From Streptomyces sp. DSM 110735 (GTDB lineage: Bacteria > Actinomycetota > Actinomycetes > Streptomycetales > Streptomycetaceae), in NCBI RefSeq assembly GCF_016482685.1, contig NZ_JACYHF010000006.1:298864-362863 (forward strand): 64,000 bases of DNA, in the 5' to 3' direction. The position numbers were made by a program, and so were the translations under genes. Positions 8,422 to 19,594 of this stretch are shown here, piece by piece. Each line of letters begins with the position of its first letter. Position 1 is the first letter of the stretch. The notes below the pieces were generated by a model. That model ran no database searches. It saw nothing but the letters and a program-made list of their open reading frames with translations, and was not told the origin of the DNA.

Positions 8422-9144
8422 TCAGACCCGCTCCGCCACCAGTTCCCGCACCGGCCAGGTCCCGTCCACCACGGCCTCGGTGTCGCCCTTGCGGCGCAGG
8501 AAGCTCTGGAAGTCGGCAGCCCAGGCCGCGTACCACTCGATCTGGCGCCGGTGCAGCTCGGCCGGACCGAGCGCGGCGATCTTCGGGTGCCGCTCGGCTA
8601 TCGCCACGGCGAGGCGGGCGGCGGCGAGGGCGTCGGCGGAGGCGTCGTGGGCGGCGGTGAGGGTTATGCCGTACTCGGCGCAGACCGCCTCCAGGTTGCG
8701 CTTGCCGCGGCGGTAGCGGTCCACCCAGCGGTCGATCGTGTACGGGTCGATGACTGGGCCCAGGGGCTCGCCGCCGAGCCGCTCGGACAGCGACGGCAGC
8801 CCGTGGCGGCGCAGTTCGGCGGAGAGCAGGGTGAGGTCGAAGGCGGCGTTGTAGGCGACGACCGGTATGCCGGTCTGCCAGGAGGAGACGAGCGCGGACG
8901 CGACGGCGTCGGCGACCTGGTCGGCCGGGCGCCCCTCGGCGGTCGCGCGCTCGTTGCTGACGCCGTGCACGGCGACCGCGTCGGCCGGGATCTCGACGCC
9001 CGGGTCCGCGAGCCATTCGCGGTGGCCCAGGAGTTCGCCCGCGCCGACCTCCAGGACGGAGGCGGTGACGATGCGTGCCTCCTGCGGGTCGGTTCCGGTC
9101 GTCTCCAGGTCGAAAGCGGTCAGCGTCTGCCGGTGCCAGGTCAT
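8422..9144 (-). CDS. 3'-5' exonuclease, DEDDh family (DNA polymerase III epsilon-like)
   Basis: This 240-residue protein has all the DEDDh exonuclease residues: FDLETTG (Asp12, Glu14), VAYNAAFDLTLL (Asn99, Asp103) and HDASADALAA (His166, Asp171). It is shorter than a full polymerase III epsilon with C-terminal extension and lacks a helicase or BRCT partner, so a stand-alone exonuclease in repair or RNA/DNA turnover is more likely than the replicative proofreading subunit. No other repair gene is adjacent. Confidence 0.9.
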   Translation of the reverse strand: MTWHRQTLTAFDLETTGTDPQEARIVTASVLEVGAGELLGHREWLADPGVEIPADAVAVHGVSNERATAEGRPADQVADAVASALVSSWQTGIPVVAYNAAFDLTLLSAELRRHGLPSLSERLGGEPLGPVIDPYTIDRWVDRYRRGKRNLEAVCAEYGITLTAAHDASADALAAARLAVAIAERHPKIAALGPAELHRRQIEWYAAWAADFQSFLRRKGDTEAVVDGTWPVRELVAERV

Positions 9145-9246
9145 GGGTGGTCCCCCTTTTCGTGGTGGTGCGTTCCCCCAGTGGCCTCCACCATGGCACG
9201 CGGCACTGACAACCCGGGGTCGACCCCCGCCCCACGGAGGGATGAT

Positions 9247-10485
9247 TCAGGACACCGGGCGCGAATCCGCCCAAGCCGTCTCGAATTCCTCGCGGTAGGT
9301 CGGGAAAAGACCGGCTTCGCCCACCTGGTCCGGGCGGACCACCCGGCTGCCGCCCCGCAGCACCAGCACCGGCGACTCCATGCCGCGCGCCCCGCGCAGA
9401 TAGGACTGCACCACACCGACCCCGTCCGCGCCGTCGCCGTCCACCAGATAGGCGGTGAAGCGCGGTGTCTCGTCGTACACCTGGATCTCGAAGGCGCCCG
9501 GGTCCCGCAGCCGGGAGCGGACCCGGCGCATGTGCAGGATGTTCATCTCGACCGAGCGGCTCAACTCGCCCCGCTTCATGCCGAGTTCGCGCTCGCGGCG
9601 CTTGACCGCGCTGGAGGCGGGGTTGAGGAAGAGCAGCCGTACCCGGCAGCCGGTCTCCGCGAGCCGGACCAGTCGGCGCCCGGAGAAGTTCTGCACCAGC
9701 AGGTTGAGTCCGATGCCGATGGCGTCCAGACGGCGCGCCCCGCCGAAGAGGTCCTCGGCCGGGAACTGCCGCATCAGCCGCACCCGGTCGGGGTGGACGG
9801 CCACCACGTCCGCGTACCGGTCGCCGACGAGGTCCTCCACCGCGTCCACCCGCAGACGCCCCGCCGAGGGCACGTCACCGCCCGCGCCGAGCAGTTCGAG
9901 GAGCCGGGCCGAGGCGCGCTCCGCCTGACCGAGGACCGCCTCGGACAGGGCGCGGTTGCGGGAGACGACGTTGCGCGTCACCTCCAGCTCGTCCAGGGCG
10001 AGTTCGAGGTCACGGCGCTCGTCGAAGTACGGCTCGAAGCAGGGCCAGTGCTGCACCATCAGCTCGCGCAACTGGGGCAGCGTCAGGAAGCTGAGCACGT
10101 TGTCGTCGGCCGGGTCGAGCAAGTAGCCCTTGCGGCGGCTGACTTCACGCACCGCGACGGCCCGCTGCACCCATTCCTGTCCGGCGGGTCCGGCGGCGGC
10201 CACCACCCAGTCGTCGCCGTGGACGGGCTCGTAGACCGGGCGCAACACGGCGGCCACGACGGCGCGCAGCCGCTGTTCGACGAGGTTCAGCCAGATGTAG
10301 GCCCGGCCGGCCCGCTGGGCGCGGGTGCGCACCTCCAGCCAGGCGCTCGCGTCCCAGTCCAGTTCCGGTCCGATCGACCCCGCGTCCATCGGCCGTGCCA
10401 GGGACACCGCGCCGGGCGGGACGTCCGTGGAGCTCCCCTCGTGACCCTCGCCACCAGGGGGCAGCTCCAGCCCTCCCGACCCCAC
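9247..10485 (-). CDS. SAV2148-family HEPN domain protein
   Basis: I recognise this 412-residue protein as the Streptomyces SAV2148 family, annotated as containing a HEPN domain; HEPN proteins are often RNases or toxins, but no biochemistry is known to me for this family. Helical segments around residues 60-190 (VVSRNRALSEAVLGQAERAS) are followed by an alpha/beta part. The start chosen is the GTG at 10485 (GSGGLELPPGGEG), with GGAAGG about 9 nt upstream; the frame is open further, but upstream sequence is compositionally noise. It is divergent from glgX, with a 413-bp intergenic region. Confidence 0.78.
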   Translation of the reverse strand: MGSGGLELPPGGEGHEGSSTDVPPGAVSLARPMDAGSIGPELDWDASAWLEVRTRAQRAGRAYIWLNLVEQRLRAVVAAVLRPVYEPVHGDDWVVAAAGPAGQEWVQRAVAVREVSRRKGYLLDPADDNVLSFLTLPQLRELMVQHWPCFEPYFDERRDLELALDELEVTRNVVSRNRALSEAVLGQAERASARLLELLGAGGDVPSAGRLRVDAVEDLVGDRYADVVAVHPDRVRLMRQFPAEDLFGGARRLDAIGIGLNLLVQNFSGRRLVRLAETGCRVRLLFLNPASSAVKRRERELGMKRGELSRSVEMNILHMRRVRSRLRDPGAFEIQVYDETPRFTAYLVDGDGADGVGVVQSYLRGARGMESPVLVLRGGSRVVRPDQVGEAGLFPTYREEFETAWADSRPVS

Positions 10486-10898
10486 CCTGCACCGCCTTCC
10501 GTCCCCCGGACCTTCCCCGTCCCAACGATCAAGGAAGGGTACTCCGGGAGCGGCGGGCGGTGCAGCCGGATGGACAGGTCGGTTTCCCAACTTCCCGTCG
10601 GGCAGTGGCCGTTCCGCGCGGCGCGGGCGGCGGGAGTGAGCGGATTCATAGCGGTGAGCGCGCCGCGGCGGGCGCGTCCGCGCAGGTGCGGGCGCTGCCG
10701 GACCGTCCTCGCCCCGGGGGCGACCCGGCGGAAACCCGTGTTGACCCCGGGCCGTGTCCCGGCCGATATCCGAACGGGGCGCAACCGAGGCGCCATGGGA
10801 GCGCCAGACGGGGTAGTCCTCTGAAGGTCCCTCACTTTCGGGGAGACTCGCCGCCGACGCGCCCCCAGCGGGGCCGCCCACCTGAAAGAGTCGTGTCC
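10486..10898. other. Intergenic region between divergent HEPN-protein gene and glgX
   Basis: This 413-bp stretch holds no convincing gene. It must contain the promoters for both flanking genes. A sigma-70-like pair for glgX is TTGACC at 10741-10746 and GATATC at 10765-10770 (18-bp spacer), but the -10 match is weak. A GAAAGAG ribosome site lies just before the glgX start. Confidence 0.5.
10741..10770 (+). promoter_or_regulatory. Candidate promoter for glgX
   Basis: TTGACC and GATATC are separated by 18 bp, about 130 bp before the glgX start. The -35 is a good match to the Streptomyces housekeeping consensus; the -10 is poor. The spacer contains CCGGG repeats on both sides of GCCGTGTC. This is a weak prediction. 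Confidence 0.25.
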
Positions 10899-13010
<2,112 letters not shown>

Positions 13011-13023
13011 GCGGACCGGGGGC

Positions 13024-13056
13024 GGTCCGCGCGGGCGCATGGCCGGTCCGCGCGGG
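13024..13056. repeat. Two direct repeats GGTCCGCGCGGG in the glgX-treY gap
   Basis: The 12-mer GGTCCGCGCGGG occurs at 13024-13035 and again at 13045-13056, a 21-bp period that places both copies on the same face of the helix. The gap is short, so the repeats could be part of a regulatory site for treY or simply GC-rich chance. Confidence 0.4.
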
Positions 13057-13119
13057 TCGCCGCTGGTCCGTACGGGGACCGGTGACACGAAACCGGGCAC
13101 ACGGGGTACGTAGCACTGC

Positions 13120-15495
13120 ATGACTGCTGCCGCGCGACCCCGGCCGGGCGTGCCCACGGCCACCTACCGACTCCAGCTCCAGCCCTCGTTCCCGTTCGCC
13201 GCCGCCGAGGCTGCCGTCCCCCATGTGGCGGAACTCGGCGTCTCCCATCTGCATCTCTCCCCGGTCCTGGAGGCCGTGCCGGGGTCCGCCCACGGGTACG
13301 ACGTGACGGACCCCGGGCGCGTGCGCGAGGAGCTGGGCGGCGAGTCCGGGCTCCGCTCGCTCGCGCACACCGCGCGGGAGCACGGGCTCGGTCTGGTGGT
13401 GGACATCGTGCCCAACCACATGGCGATGTCTCCCCGGCACAACCGCGCCCTGTGGGAGGTGCTGCGCGAGGGTCCCGAGTCGCCGTACGCCCGCTGGTTC
13501 GACATCGACTGGGAGGTGCGCGGCGGACGGCTGCTGCTGCCCGTTCTGGGCGGTCCGGTCGGCGGCGAGCGGCAGCATCTGGTCGTCGACGGCGACGTGC
13601 TGCGCTACCACGACGACGCCTTCCCGCTGCGCGCGGGCACCGAGCACCTGCCGCTGCCGGAGCTGCTGGACGCGCAGTGGTACCGCCCGGTGTGGTGGCG
13701 GCTGACCCGCACCGAGCTGAACTACCGCCGGTTCTTCAGCATTTCGGAGCTGATCGGGGTCCGTGTGGAGGACCCCGAGGTGTTCGACGCCACCCACGGC
13801 ACGATCCTGCGGCTGCTCGACGAGGGCGTGATCGACGGGCTGCGCGTGGACCACCCGGACGGTCTCGCGGACCCGGACGCCTATCTGGCGCGGCTGCACG
13901 AGGCGACCGGCGGTCGCTGGACCGTGGTGGAGAAGATCCTCGCCGACGGCGAACACCTGCCCGCCTCCTGGCCCGTCGCGGGCACCACCGGCTACGACGC
14001 CCTGCGCCACGTCGACGGCGTCTTCACCGACCCCGACGGCACCGGTGAACTCCTCGACCACTACCGCGCGTTCGCGGTCCCGCAGACCGACCGGGGCGGC
14101 GACTGGGACGCCACCGTGCGCCGGGCCGCCTACAAGGTGCTCACCCACGAACTGGCCGCCGAGACCGACCGTCTCACCCGCGCCGCCGTCCGCCTCTGCG
14201 CCGCCTCCCCCGACCTCGCCCTGCGCGACCGCGCCCCCTGGGCCCTGCGCACGGCTCTGGAGGAACTCCTCGTCCGGCTGCGCGTCTACCGTCCGTACGC
14301 CTCCGAGGACGCCACCGCCGTGCTCACGCGGCAGGCGGCCACCGAGGCACGGCGCGCCTTCGCCGTGGCCGAGGAGGCCGAGGCGGTGGATGTCGTACGG
14401 GCGCTGCTGACCGGCGAGGACGACGGGTCGGTCCCCGAACTCACCGAGTTCCGCACCCGGTTCGCCCAGACCGCGTCGGCGCTGCGCGCCAAGTCCGTGG
14501 AGGACACCGCCTTCTACCGCTATGTGCCGCTGCTGTCGGTGAACGAGGTCGGCGGCGATCCGGGGCGCCCGGGCGTCTCCCCGGCGGAGTTCCACGCGTA
14601 CTGCGCGCGCCTCGCCGCCGACTGGCCGGACACCGGCACGGTCGTCACCACGCACGACACCAAGCGCAGCGCCGACGTACGCGCCGCGCTCGCGGTGCTG
14701 AGCGAGTGCCCGGGGCGCTGGGCAGCCCTGCTCGCGGACCTGGCCCGCTCCGGCGAGATGGCGCCCGACGGTCAACTCGCCTGGTCCGCCTGGCAGACGG
14801 TGTTCGGTCTGGGTCCGGCGGAGGAGGAACGCGTCCGCGAGTACCTGCTGAAGCATGTGCGCGAGGCGGGGATGTACACGAGCTGGACGGAACGCGAGGC
14901 GCCCTACGAGGAGGCGGTCACCGCGTTCGTCTCGGCGGGTCCCTGCGGACCGCCCGGCGAACGCGTCGCGGCGCTGCGCAAGTCCCTGGACCCGCACATC
15001 CGCGCCAACGTCCTCGGCACCGCGCTGGTCCATCTGACGATGCCGGGCGTCCCGGACGTCTACCAGGGCACGGAGGCGGAGTACCGGGCCCTGGTCGACC
15101 CGGACAACCGCCGCCCGGCCACCTTCTCCGCGAAGTCCCCGGGCGAGAAGGACGCGCTCACGACGGCGGCCCTGCGGCTGCGCGCCCGCCGCCCGGACGT
15201 CTTCGGCACGACGGGCACGTACGACCCGCTGCCCGCCGAGGGTCCGGCAGCCGACCACTGCCTCGCCTTCACCCGCTCCGGCGAGGTGATCACGGTGGTG
15301 ACCCGCCTCTCCCTCCGCCTGGCCGAGTCCGGCGGCTGGCGGCAGACGACCCTCTCCCTGCCCCCGGGCCGCTGGCGGGACGTCCTCACGCCGGACCGGG
15401 AGTTCAAGGGCTGCGTCCCGGTGGCGGACCTCCTCGGCCCGCTGCCGGTGGCGCTGCTGGAGCGGGCCGAGGAGGGAGACGCAGAGGCTCCCTGA
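13120..15495 (+). CDS. treY: Maltooligosyl trehalose synthase TreY
   Basis: This 791-residue GH13 enzyme rearranges the reducing-end alpha-1,4 bond of maltooligosaccharides to alpha,alpha-1,1, forming a terminal trehalosyl unit. Visible motifs are VDIVPNHMA (94-102), GLRVDHPDGL with the nucleophile Asp244, WTVVEKIL with the acid/base Glu271 and VTTHDTKRSADVRA near residue 510, all typical of TreY. Length matches the family. The C-terminus ends in a beta domain (LSLPPGRWRDVLTPDREF). The ATG at 13120 is followed by a short Ala/Arg/Pro-rich leader. It works with GlgX upstream and TreZ 1.3 kb downstream. Confidence 0.95.
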   Translation: MTAAARPRPGVPTATYRLQLQPSFPFAAAEAAVPHVAELGVSHLHLSPVLEAVPGSAHGYDVTDPGRVREELGGESGLRSLAHTAREHGLGLVVDIVPNHMAMSPRHNRALWEVLREGPESPYARWFDIDWEVRGGRLLLPVLGGPVGGERQHLVVDGDVLRYHDDAFPLRAGTEHLPLPELLDAQWYRPVWWRLTRTELNYRRFFSISELIGVRVEDPEVFDATHGTILRLLDEGVIDGLRVDHPDGLADPDAYLARLHEATGGRWTVVEKILADGEHLPASWPVAGTTGYDALRHVDGVFTDPDGTGELLDHYRAFAVPQTDRGGDWDATVRRAAYKVLTHELAAETDRLTRAAVRLCAASPDLALRDRAPWALRTALEELLVRLRVYRPYASEDATAVLTRQAATEARRAFAVAEEAEAVDVVRALLTGEDDGSVPELTEFRTRFAQTASALRAKSVEDTAFYRYVPLLSVNEVGGDPGRPGVSPAEFHAYCARLAADWPDTGTVVTTHDTKRSADVRAALAVLSECPGRWAALLADLARSGEMAPDGQLAWSAWQTVFGLGPAEEERVREYLLKHVREAGMYTSWTEREAPYEEAVTAFVSAGPCGPPGERVAALRKSLDPHIRANVLGTALVHLTMPGVPDVYQGTEAEYRALVDPDNRRPATFSAKSPGEKDALTTAALRLRARRPDVFGTTGTYDPLPAEGPAADHCLAFTRSGEVITVVTRLSLRLAESGGWRQTTLSLPPGRWRDVLTPDREFKGCVPVADLLGPLPVALLERAEEGDAEAP

Positions 15496-15516
15496 GGGCG
15501 TCCCGTGGTCGGGCGG

Positions 15517-15930
15517 TCACGCGTCCAGCGCGAACACCGCTCCCGTCTGCGCGGACAGGACGCACCCGTTGGAGAAGGTGTGGGTGTATTCGACCCGGTG
15601 GCCGTGCCAGAAGCCGGAGGCGTGGGCGGTCACCGGGGCGTAGAGCATCGTGCAGAAGACCTCCTTCGGCGGGATGCGGCCGATGTCGCCGCCCGCGGCG
15701 GTGAGCTGGGCGCAGGCTTCCGCCGCGTGGGCGGTGCCCCGGGGCGGGTCGCACAGCAGGAGGGCGCGGCGGGCGCCGGGCGCGAGGGTCTCGCCCTGGC
15801 TGACGGTGAGGTGGAGCCAGTCGCCGGGGAGGGCGGGGCGGGGGGCGGCGGAGGCGGGGGAGGTCGCGAGGAGGGCGAGGGCGGCTGCCAGGGCGCCGGC
15901 CGCCGCTGTCGCACGGGTGAGAGGGGTCAT
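15517..15930 (-). CDS. Secreted subtilisin inhibitor-like protein (SSI family)
   Basis: This 137-residue secreted protein has a signal peptide (hydrophobic core AGALAAALALLA, cleavage near SPASA-AP) and the SSI fold signature: four Cys at 60, 73, 93 and 123, forming two expected disulfides, plus WHGHRVEYTHTFSNGC and a C-terminal VFALDA. The reactive loop is CTMLYAPV: by alignment with Streptomyces subtilisin inhibitor (CPMVYDPV) the P1 residue is Met95 and P1' is Leu, so subtilisin-like or chymotrypsin-like proteases are expected targets. It is on the opposite strand between treY and the FHA gene. Confidence 0.9.
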   Translation of the reverse strand: MTPLTRATAAAGALAAALALLATSPASAAPRPALPGDWLHLTVSQGETLAPGARRALLLCDPPRGTAHAAEACAQLTAAGGDIGRIPPKEVFCTMLYAPVTAHASGFWHGHRVEYTHTFSNGCVLSAQTGAVFALDA

Positions 15931-16059
15931 GCCCGGTGCATCGGCACGGTCGGGCGGGTTCCGCAGCGGGGGTCACCCGAACGGGAGACTCGGGCACCCG
16001 GAGGGGAACACCGGTTCGGGGAGGAGGCGCCCCGCTCGGGATCGCCGGTCCGCGCGCCC

Positions 16060-16611
16060 TCAGCTCGCCGAGAGGCGGTACATGGCCTTCCCGAAGCCGA
16101 CCTGGTCGCCGTCGCGCACCACCGTCGCGCCGAGCACCCGCTGCCCGTTGACCGTCGTGCCGTTGGTGGAGCCGAGGTCGCGCAGGACCCACAGACCGCC
16201 CTGGTGGCGGAGTTCGGCGTGGACGCGGGAGACGGTGTCGTGGTTGAGGCGGAGCCCGTTGGCCGGGTCGCGTCCGATGCGCAGGGGGTGGCCGTGTCCG
16301 GGGTGGGGCAGGAGGAGCTTGGGCAGCCGCTCTGCCTGCCACGCCCTGCGGAGCCGTACGGTGAAGCCGGAGACGGCTTCCACGGTGCCGAACAGGGCGC
16401 GGGCGAAGCTGTTCCCGCCGGGCAGATCGGCGGTGACGGCGGCGAGTTCGGCGTGGCTGCGCGCGGCGAGGACCAGCTCCATGCGCTGCAGGAACGTGTC
16501 GTGTGACATCCGCCCCACGGCGGCGCCGTCGCGCAGGACCCGCAGCGCCTTGTCGCGCTCCGCGTCGGAGATCCGCGCGGCGCGGACGGGGAACTCGAAG
16601 GACGACGTCAC
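16060..16611 (-). CDS. DUF1707 and FHA domain protein
   Basis: This 183-residue cytoplasmic protein joins an N-terminal DUF1707 domain (about 10-65; RISDAERDKALRVLRD, AAVGRMSHDTFLQRM) to a C-terminal FHA domain (about 108-178). The FHA shows the canonical phosphothreonine-binding residues: GRD (113-115), the SRVH block (128-131) and GSTNGTTVNG (147-156). It is probably read by Ser/Thr-kinase signalling, but no kinase gene is nearby. The gene is divergent from treZ, which starts 189 bp away, so the two share an upstream region. Confidence 0.9.
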   Translation of the reverse strand: MTSSFEFPVRAARISDAERDKALRVLRDGAAVGRMSHDTFLQRMELVLAARSHAELAAVTADLPGGNSFARALFGTVEAVSGFTVRLRRAWQAERLPKLLLPHPGHGHPLRIGRDPANGLRLNHDTVSRVHAELRHQGGLWVLRDLGSTNGTTVNGQRVLGATVVRDGDQVGFGKAMYRLSAS

Positions 16612-16800
16612 GCTGCTGATTGTCGGTCAGGCGGCCCGTGGTGTCCAGATCGGGAAGTGCGCTCCCCCGGCGCGCACTTGCGAGCCCGCGCGCACTTTCG
16701 CGACACCCGCCCGGAAAGCCCTGATCCGACAGCGGATTGATCGCTTTCGCGGCACGATGGACCAACTACCTCACGATGAGCAGACGAAGGGGAACCGTCC

Positions 16801-18546
16801 GTGCAGTTCGAGGTGTGGGCACCACAGGCAGAACGGGTCACGCTCCGGTGCGGAGAGGCGCGGCAGGCGCTGGCGCGCGATCCGGGGCGCGCGGGATGGT
16901 GGACGGGGGAGGCGGACGCGGCGGACGGCACCCGGTACGGCTTCGCGCTGGACGACGGTCCCGAGCTGCCCGATCCCCGCGCGCGCCGCCTGCCGGACGG
17001 TCCGGACGGGCTCGGCGCGGTCGTGGACCACGACCGCTACCAGTGGCGGACCCCGTGGACGGGACGCGGGCTGCCGGGCGCGGTGCTCTACGAGCTGCAC
17101 GTCGGCACCTACACCCCCGAGGGCACCCTCGACGCGGCGGCGGACCGCCTCCCCCATCTCGCGGAACTCGGCATCACTCACGTGGAGTTGATGCCACTAT
17201 CCGCGTTCCCCGGTGTCCACGGCTGGGGTTACGACGGCGTGGCGCCCTGGGCGGTGCACGAGCCGTACGGCGGTCCCGAGGCGCTGAAACGGTTCGTGGA
17301 CCGGGCGCACGAGCTGGGTCTCGGTGTCGCCCTGGACGTCGTGCACAACCACTTGGGTCCGTCGGGCAACCATCTCCCCGCGTTCGGGCCGTACTTCACC
17401 GACACCCATCAGACGCCGTGGGGCGCGGCGGTGAACCTGGACGCGCCCGGTTCGGACGAGGTGCGCGCGTACTTCCGGGACAGCGCGCTGGCATGGCTGC
17501 GGGACTACCGCCTGGACGGGCTGCGCCTGGACGCCGTGCACGCGCTGCACGACACCCGCGCCCGGCACTTCCTGGAGGAGCTGTCGGAGTCGGTGGACGC
17601 GCTCGCCGCCGAGACGGGCAGACCACTGTTCCTGATCGCCGAGTCCGACCTGAACGACCCCCGGTACATCACCCCGCGCGCCGCGAACGGCCTCGGGCTG
17701 CACGCCCAGTGGAACGACGACTTCCATCACGCCCTGCACACCGCGCTGACGGGTGAATCCCAGGGCTACTACGAGGACTTCGCCGCCGCGCCGTTCGCCG
17801 CGCTCGCCAAGACGCTCACCGGCGGCTATTTCCATGACGGCACGTACTCCACCTTCCGTGGCCGTCGGCACGGGCGTCCGCTGGACCGCGCCCGGCTCGG
17901 CGGGCACCGGCTGCTCGGCTACAGCCAGACCCACGACCAGATCGGCAACCGCGCCCAGGGCGACCGGCTTTCGGCTCACCTCTCCCCCGGTCTGGTGGCC
18001 TGTGCGGCGACGCTGACGCTCACCGCGCCGTTCACGCCGATGCTGTTCATGGGCGAGGAGTGGGCGGCGGGCACGCCCTGGCAGTACTTCACCGACCACA
18101 CCGATCCCGAGCTGGCCGAGGCCGTACGGCGGGGCAGGCGGCGGGAGTTCGCGGCGCACGGCTGGTCCGAGGACGAGGTGCCCGACCCGCAGGACCCGGC
18201 GACCAGGGAGCGGTCCTGCCTGGACTGGTCGGAGCCGGAGCAGACGGCGCACGCCCGCGTCCTCGACTGGTACCGGCGGCTGATCGCGCTCCGCCACGCG
18301 TACCCCGACCTCACGAGTCCCGGTCTCGCGGGCACCAACGTGGCCTACGACGAGGACGCCCGCTGGCTGGCGTTCCGGCGCGGGGACGTACGGGTCGCGG
18401 TGAACCTGGGCAAGGAACCGGCGTCCATCCCGCTCGGCAGCGGCCGTATGGAGGTCCTCGCGGCGTGGGACGAGGTGGAGGCGCCGGGCGCGGACGGACG
18501 GCTGCGGGTGCCGGGCGAGTCGTGCGTGGTGCTGACGCGGGTCTGA
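16801..18546 (+). CDS. treZ: Maltooligosyltrehalose trehalohydrolase TreZ
   Basis: This 581-residue GH13 enzyme cleaves trehalose from the maltooligosyltrehalose made by TreY. The N-terminal CBM48-like domain starts FEVWAPQAERVTLRC. Conserved regions are LDVVHNHLGPSGN (178-190), GLRLDAVHAL with nucleophile Asp244, LFLIAESDLNDPR with acid/base Glu281 and THDQIGNR for region IV. GHGWGYDGVAPWA-like sequence (140-151) is characteristic of TreZ. The start is GTG at 16801, with AAGGGGAA 8 nt upstream. It is separated from treY by two opposite-strand genes. Confidence 0.95.
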   Translation: MQFEVWAPQAERVTLRCGEARQALARDPGRAGWWTGEADAADGTRYGFALDDGPELPDPRARRLPDGPDGLGAVVDHDRYQWRTPWTGRGLPGAVLYELHVGTYTPEGTLDAAADRLPHLAELGITHVELMPLSAFPGVHGWGYDGVAPWAVHEPYGGPEALKRFVDRAHELGLGVALDVVHNHLGPSGNHLPAFGPYFTDTHQTPWGAAVNLDAPGSDEVRAYFRDSALAWLRDYRLDGLRLDAVHALHDTRARHFLEELSESVDALAAETGRPLFLIAESDLNDPRYITPRAANGLGLHAQWNDDFHHALHTALTGESQGYYEDFAAAPFAALAKTLTGGYFHDGTYSTFRGRRHGRPLDRARLGGHRLLGYSQTHDQIGNRAQGDRLSAHLSPGLVACAATLTLTAPFTPMLFMGEEWAAGTPWQYFTDHTDPELAEAVRRGRRREFAAHGWSEDEVPDPQDPATRERSCLDWSEPEQTAHARVLDWYRRLIALRHAYPDLTSPGLAGTNVAYDEDARWLAFRRGDVRVAVNLGKEPASIPLGSGRMEVLAAWDEVEAPGADGRLRVPGESCVVLTRV

Positions 18547-18566
18547 GCGGGCGGGCTGAACGGGCG

Positions 18567-18589
18567 GGTCTCACCGAGGACTTGAGACC
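18567..18589. terminator. Small hairpin between convergent treZ and kinase-like gene
   Basis: A 7-bp inverted repeat (GGTCTCA at 18567-18573, TGAGACC at 18583-18589) with a 9-nt loop sits between two convergent genes. It has no T-tract; weak terminator call. Confidence 0.3.
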
Positions 18590-18597
18590 TGTCGCGC

Positions 18598-19542
18598 TCA
18601 CTCGAACTCGGTGACCCGTTCCAGCAGGATCGGCTCCCAGGCTCTCCGCAGCCGGGCGCGCAGCAGGGTGGGGTCCTCGGTGGTGCGCCCGTCGAGGCGG
18701 GCGGCGAGCTGGACGAGGGTGTCGCAGCGGGCGAGCCACAGACCGCGCAGACAGGGGCGGGGTCCGTACCCGGCGAGGGTCGCGGCGCGGACGGCGGGCG
18801 GGGCGCCGACGGCGGCGGCGAGTCCGGCGATGTCCTCGGCCGGGTCGCCCACCGCCGCGCCGCCCCAGCCGAGGACGGCGCGCACCCGCCCCTCGGTGCC
18901 GACGAGCACCCGCGCGCCGGTGAGCCCGTGGTGGGTGAGCACGGCGGTGCCGGGCTGCGCGGCGAGCCGGACGGCGGCGGTCGGCGGGAAGGGCTGGAGC
19001 CGGGCGCGGTCGAACTCGTCGGCGGCGGCGAGCCGTTCGGCCGTGTGCGCGGCGATGCGGCGCAGCGCCTCCAGGGAGCGCGGCGGTGTACGCGGCACCC
19101 CGAGCGTCTCGGCCTGGCGCGGGGGCACCTCGCGCAGTCCGGAGAGCAGTCCGGCGAGGTCCGCCTCGCCGAGCGCGGACACCTCGTGCTCGTCGCCGCT
19201 GCCGCCGGTCAGCCGGGCGTCGAGCACACAGGCGAGTCCGGGCACCCAGTCGCCGTGCGCGAGTCCGGCCGGGACGGCGACCGGCACCCGGGACCGCACC
19301 AGGTCGCGCAGGCGGGGCTCGCGGCGCAGCCGGGCGGCGGATGCCCGGTCGGGGGCGAGCCGCAGCACATGCCGGGCGCCGACCCACCAGGTGTAGCCGT
19401 CACCGCCCGCGACCGGACGGACCTCAAGACCGGCGGAGCTGTCGTCCGCCGTCCCGTCCTCCCTGATCAGCGCGCGTTCCTTGAGGAGGGAGCGGACGAG
19501 TGCGCGCACGGTGTCGACGGTGGGTGCGGGTGCCTGGGTCAT
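18598..19542 (-). CDS. APH-fold protein lacking catalytic residues (predicted pseudokinase)
   Basis: This 314-residue protein has the aminoglycoside/macrolide phosphotransferase fold but a degraded active site. The catalytic HGD loop reads THHGLTGARVLV: Leu207 stands where the catalytic Asp is expected and Arg211 where the Asn is expected. The metal-binding DW segment reads LGWGGAAVGDPAEDIA, with Gly225 in place of Asp, although the VGDPAEDIA tail is intact. So the fold is kept but phosphotransfer is unlikely. It converges with treZ and lies 52 bp upstream of the M24 peptidase gene in the same direction. A binding or regulatory role is inference. Confidence 0.75.
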   Translation of the reverse strand: MTQAPAPTVDTVRALVRSLLKERALIREDGTADDSSAGLEVRPVAGGDGYTWWVGARHVLRLAPDRASAARLRREPRLRDLVRSRVPVAVPAGLAHGDWVPGLACVLDARLTGGSGDEHEVSALGEADLAGLLSGLREVPPRQAETLGVPRTPPRSLEALRRIAAHTAERLAAADEFDRARLQPFPPTAAVRLAAQPGTAVLTHHGLTGARVLVGTEGRVRAVLGWGGAAVGDPAEDIAGLAAAVGAPPAVRAATLAGYGPRPCLRGLWLARCDTLVQLAARLDGRTTEDPTLLRARLRRAWEPILLERVTEFE

Positions 19543-19594
19543 GGTCGTGGCCGGCCGTTCCGGTATGCGGTCGCTGGGTTGTCTCCTCGGTCCC

